Source of the DNA: Deltaproteobacteria bacterium
Lineage (GTDB): Bacteria > Myxococcota_A > UBA796 > GCA-2862545
Assembly (NCBI GenBank): GCA_019307545.1
Contig: JAFDJI010000260.1
Span: 1 to 8,680, forward strand
Direction: 5' to 3'
Length of the DNA stretch: 8,680 nucleotides
This document shows positions 7,283 through 8,680 of the stretch, piece after piece; the stretch's first letter is position 1; each line of letters opens with the position of its first letter. The notes beneath the pieces are model-generated. The model was not told the DNA's origin, searched no databases, and saw only the letters and a program-made list of their open reading frames with translations. The position numbers were made by a program, and so were the translations under genes.

Positions 7283-8173
7283 CTATCCCCCGGAACGACC
7301 TTCCGGTTCCTCCATCGGCGTCAGCACCCCGGCGAGGCCCTCGGCCAGCCACTGTTCGGGAGGCCCGTCGCAGCGATCGGTCGCCTCACAGAAGCGGCAC
7401 ACATCGGTCTTGGCGAACCGCACCACGTCGGGGAAGAAGAGGAGCGCCTCGTCCAGTTGGTGCCCGGCGTCCACGTACCACCGGTTCTGGCTCCGCCACA
7501 GCCGGTCCACGGGGATGGAACCAAGCGCGCATGCGGGCAGACCCTTCACTCCGCTCGCGACACCTCGTGCATCCAACAAGGGTAGGGCCGAAGCCAGTGC
7601 GGCGGCGGCCTGACGTGCTCGGGGCGGCGGCGCGGAGGGGGGGAAGGGCCAGGTGAACACCACCCGGTGGGGGCCGACGCGGGCCAGTCCTCGTGCGAGC
7701 ATTTCGAGGCGGGGCAGGCTCCGCTCATCCAGCACCACCACCGCCGTCACGTGGGGCTGGTCGCGAGCCCGTAGCGCCGCGATGTCCGCTATGTCCGCGA
7801 CGTCTGCCACGGTCAGAGCGACGGCGTCCACCCGGGGCCCCAGGGGAGAGCGCGCCAGCCGGTCACGGTCCCCGTGGCCCAGGTGCAGGGTGGTGTGTGC
7901 CACACCCCAGTGGCGCGCCTGGTCCACGATGTCGGCCAGTGCGGGGCGTGCGTCGAGATCTACCCCGGAGAGGACCATGGCCTGGCAAGGTATCGCCCGC
8001 GGACCGCGGCGGTGCACCGTGAAATGCTCGATGTTGGAGAGGACCTCCGCGTCGGTGAGGCTCCGCTGGGGCTCGGGCGCACCGGCTTGCACGCGACCGG
8101 GGAACCGTCGCGTCACCCGGATCTGGAGCGTGGTCGGCGAGGCCACCGCTCCGGCGTGGGTCCAGTGCAGCAT
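7283..8173 (-). CDS. Radical-SAM-like protein lacking the catalytic Cys triad, with C-terminal Cys motif
   Basis: 296 residues; I do not recognise a named family. The layout resembles radical-SAM proteins with a C-terminal SPASM/twitch-like region. Near the N terminus, LQIRVTRRFPGRVQAG fits the framework of the usual TRRCNLRCxxC loop, but the three cluster positions at CxxxCxxC spacing are F24, V28 and G31. The next strand, MVLSGVDL (66-73), resembles LSGGEPL with the GGE lost. The C-terminal part keeps LPACALG with C215, then CRFCEATDRC with C259, C262 and C268 (CxxCx5C, as in SPASM clusters). It therefore probably cannot bind the AdoMet-cleaving [4Fe-4S] cluster but might hold an auxiliary one. 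A Pro-rich stretch lies at 175-185. The start ATG at 8173 lacks an obvious ribosome binding site, but is 15 bases after the upstream stop, suggesting coupling. The substrate and role are unknown; the radical-SAM kinship is inferred from motif shape. Confidence 0.7.
   Translation of the reverse strand: MLHWTHAGAVASPTTLQIRVTRRFPGRVQAGAPEPQRSLTDAEVLSNIEHFTVHRRGPRAIPCQAMVLSGVDLDARPALADIVDQARHWGVAHTTLHLGHGDRDRLARSPLGPRVDAVALTVADVADIADIAALRARDQPHVTAVVVLDERSLPRLEMLARGLARVGPHRVVFTWPFPPSAPPPRARQAAAALASALPLLDARGVASGVKGLPACALGSIPVDRLWRSQNRWYVDAGHQLDEALLFFPDVVRFAKTDVCRFCEATDRCDGPPEQWLAEGLAGVLTPMEEPEGRSGG
7782..7808. repeat. Three 9-base tandem repeats inside the radical-SAM-like gene
   Basis: ATGTCCGCT, ATGTCCGCG and ACGTCTGCC follow each other directly; the first two differ at one base. 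They encode a VAD-VAD-IAD run (residues 122-130) and keep the frame. They could be slippage-born or chance in an Ala/Asp-rich helix. Confidence 0.45.
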
Positions 8174-8188
8174 CGCCGCAGCAGTCCG

Positions 8189-8680
8189 CTAGCGGATGTG
8201 CACCGAGGTGCACCCGTCCAGCTCCCACAGCACAACGAAGTCCTGGAGGGGGAGGCGCCGCTCCTCGTCGATGTCGTTCCAGGGGTTCGGGTCCATCGCC
8301 CTCACCTCGTCCGTGACCTGTTCCACCAGGAGCCAGGTCGGAGCGACGGTTCCATCCGACTGACGCTCATAGATTCGGGCGAGCCAGGGAAGGTTGCGGC
8401 TGAACTGGTACTTCCGGATCTTGCTGGTCCTCGAGGCGCGACTCCCCTCACCGAACGCCTGGCTCGCGCGATCGCCGTAGAGCTGCGTGGCGAGCGCGAG
8501 CACGTCCGAGAGGTCGGGAGCGGTCCCGAGAAGGGTGCTAGTGTGCCGCACCAGCGCCAGGCCGGCCTGGTCCCCTGCGGTACCGCCCTCCGCGGCGTCC
8601 ACGTCGCGGCAGTGCTGCGCGAGTTCCTCGTCCTCCGGATCGATGCCGGCCGTGTGCAGCCGGTACACCCAGGTCGTGAA
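8189..8680 (-). CDS. Uncharacterised protein, C-terminal part
   Basis: 163 residues are visible. The frame is open to the window edge, so the true start probably lies beyond 8680; a GTG at 8668 is in frame but has no reason to be preferred. I do not recognise the family. There is no signal peptide or membrane segment in the visible part. The N-terminal half is rich in Asp, Glu and Ala (around DPEDEELAQHCRDVDAAEG). A basic patch, RASRTSKIRKYQFSRN, precedes a more conserved-looking C-terminal region with Trp and acidic residues (APTWLLVEQVTDEV, MDPNPWNDIDEERRLP, FVVLWELDGC). Codon use is like that of the neighbours, which argues for a real gene. The TAG stop is 15 bases before the start of the radical-SAM-like gene, so the two are likely co-transcribed and may work together. 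Confidence 0.7.
   Translation of the reverse strand, partial: FTTWVYRLHTAGIDPEDEELAQHCRDVDAAEGGTAGDQAGLALVRHTSTLLGTAPDLSDVLALATQLYGDRASQAFGEGSRASRTSKIRKYQFSRNLPWLARIYERQSDGTVAPTWLLVEQVTDEVRAMDPNPWNDIDEERRLPLQDFVVLWELDGCTSVHIR

Noticed and set aside
6274..7656. Plus-strand frame of 460 codons opposite leucine dehydrogenase
   Set aside because: Antisense to a well-supported gene and running into the next one; composition is that of a shadow frame.

Overview
The window is GC-rich bacterial chromosome with strongly G/C-ending codons. The mix of genes (split XdhA/XdhB xanthine dehydrogenase, scpA-scpB-rluB, leucine dehydrogenase, an SPASM-like radical-SAM relative) would suit a Myxococcota-type or related GC-rich lineage. 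That is a weak inference from protein style, not proof. There are no insertion sequences, phage genes or CRISPR arrays; this is a mostly ordinary housekeeping and metabolic region.

Layout. The left third (1-2683, plus strand) holds the end of xdhA and all of xdhB, with a 4-base start/stop overlap. Their products form the FAD and molybdenum subunits of xanthine dehydrogenase. Everything to the right is on the minus strand and converges on xdhB. Read 5' to 3' on the minus strand it is: an unrecognised partial protein running in from beyond 8680; a protein resembling a radical-SAM enzyme that has lost its catalytic cysteines; leucine dehydrogenase; a tandem universal-stress protein; scpA, scpB and an rluB-type pseudouridine synthase; and finally an initiator tRNA-fMet. 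A hairpin at 2697-2730 lies between the convergent xdhB and tRNA and probably terminates both.

How the genes relate. scpA-scpB-rluB is a classic bacterial cluster: ScpA and ScpB are the kleisin and winged-helix partners of SMC in chromosome condensation, and RluB modifies 23S rRNA. Here it is led by a two-domain Usp gene only 13 bases ahead of scpA and followed by tRNA-fMet. Leucine dehydrogenase and the pseudo-radical-SAM/unknown pair lie upstream in the same direction but need not be co-transcribed with it.

The points most worth a second look are: (1) the radical-SAM-like protein whose CxxxCxxC positions read F, V and G while a C-terminal CxxCx5C motif is kept, together with its uncharacterised neighbour; and (2) the rluB reading frame, which as written has no stop before the tRNA gene and runs through the tRNA into antisense xdhB, most simply explained by a one-base frameshift near 2997-3030.
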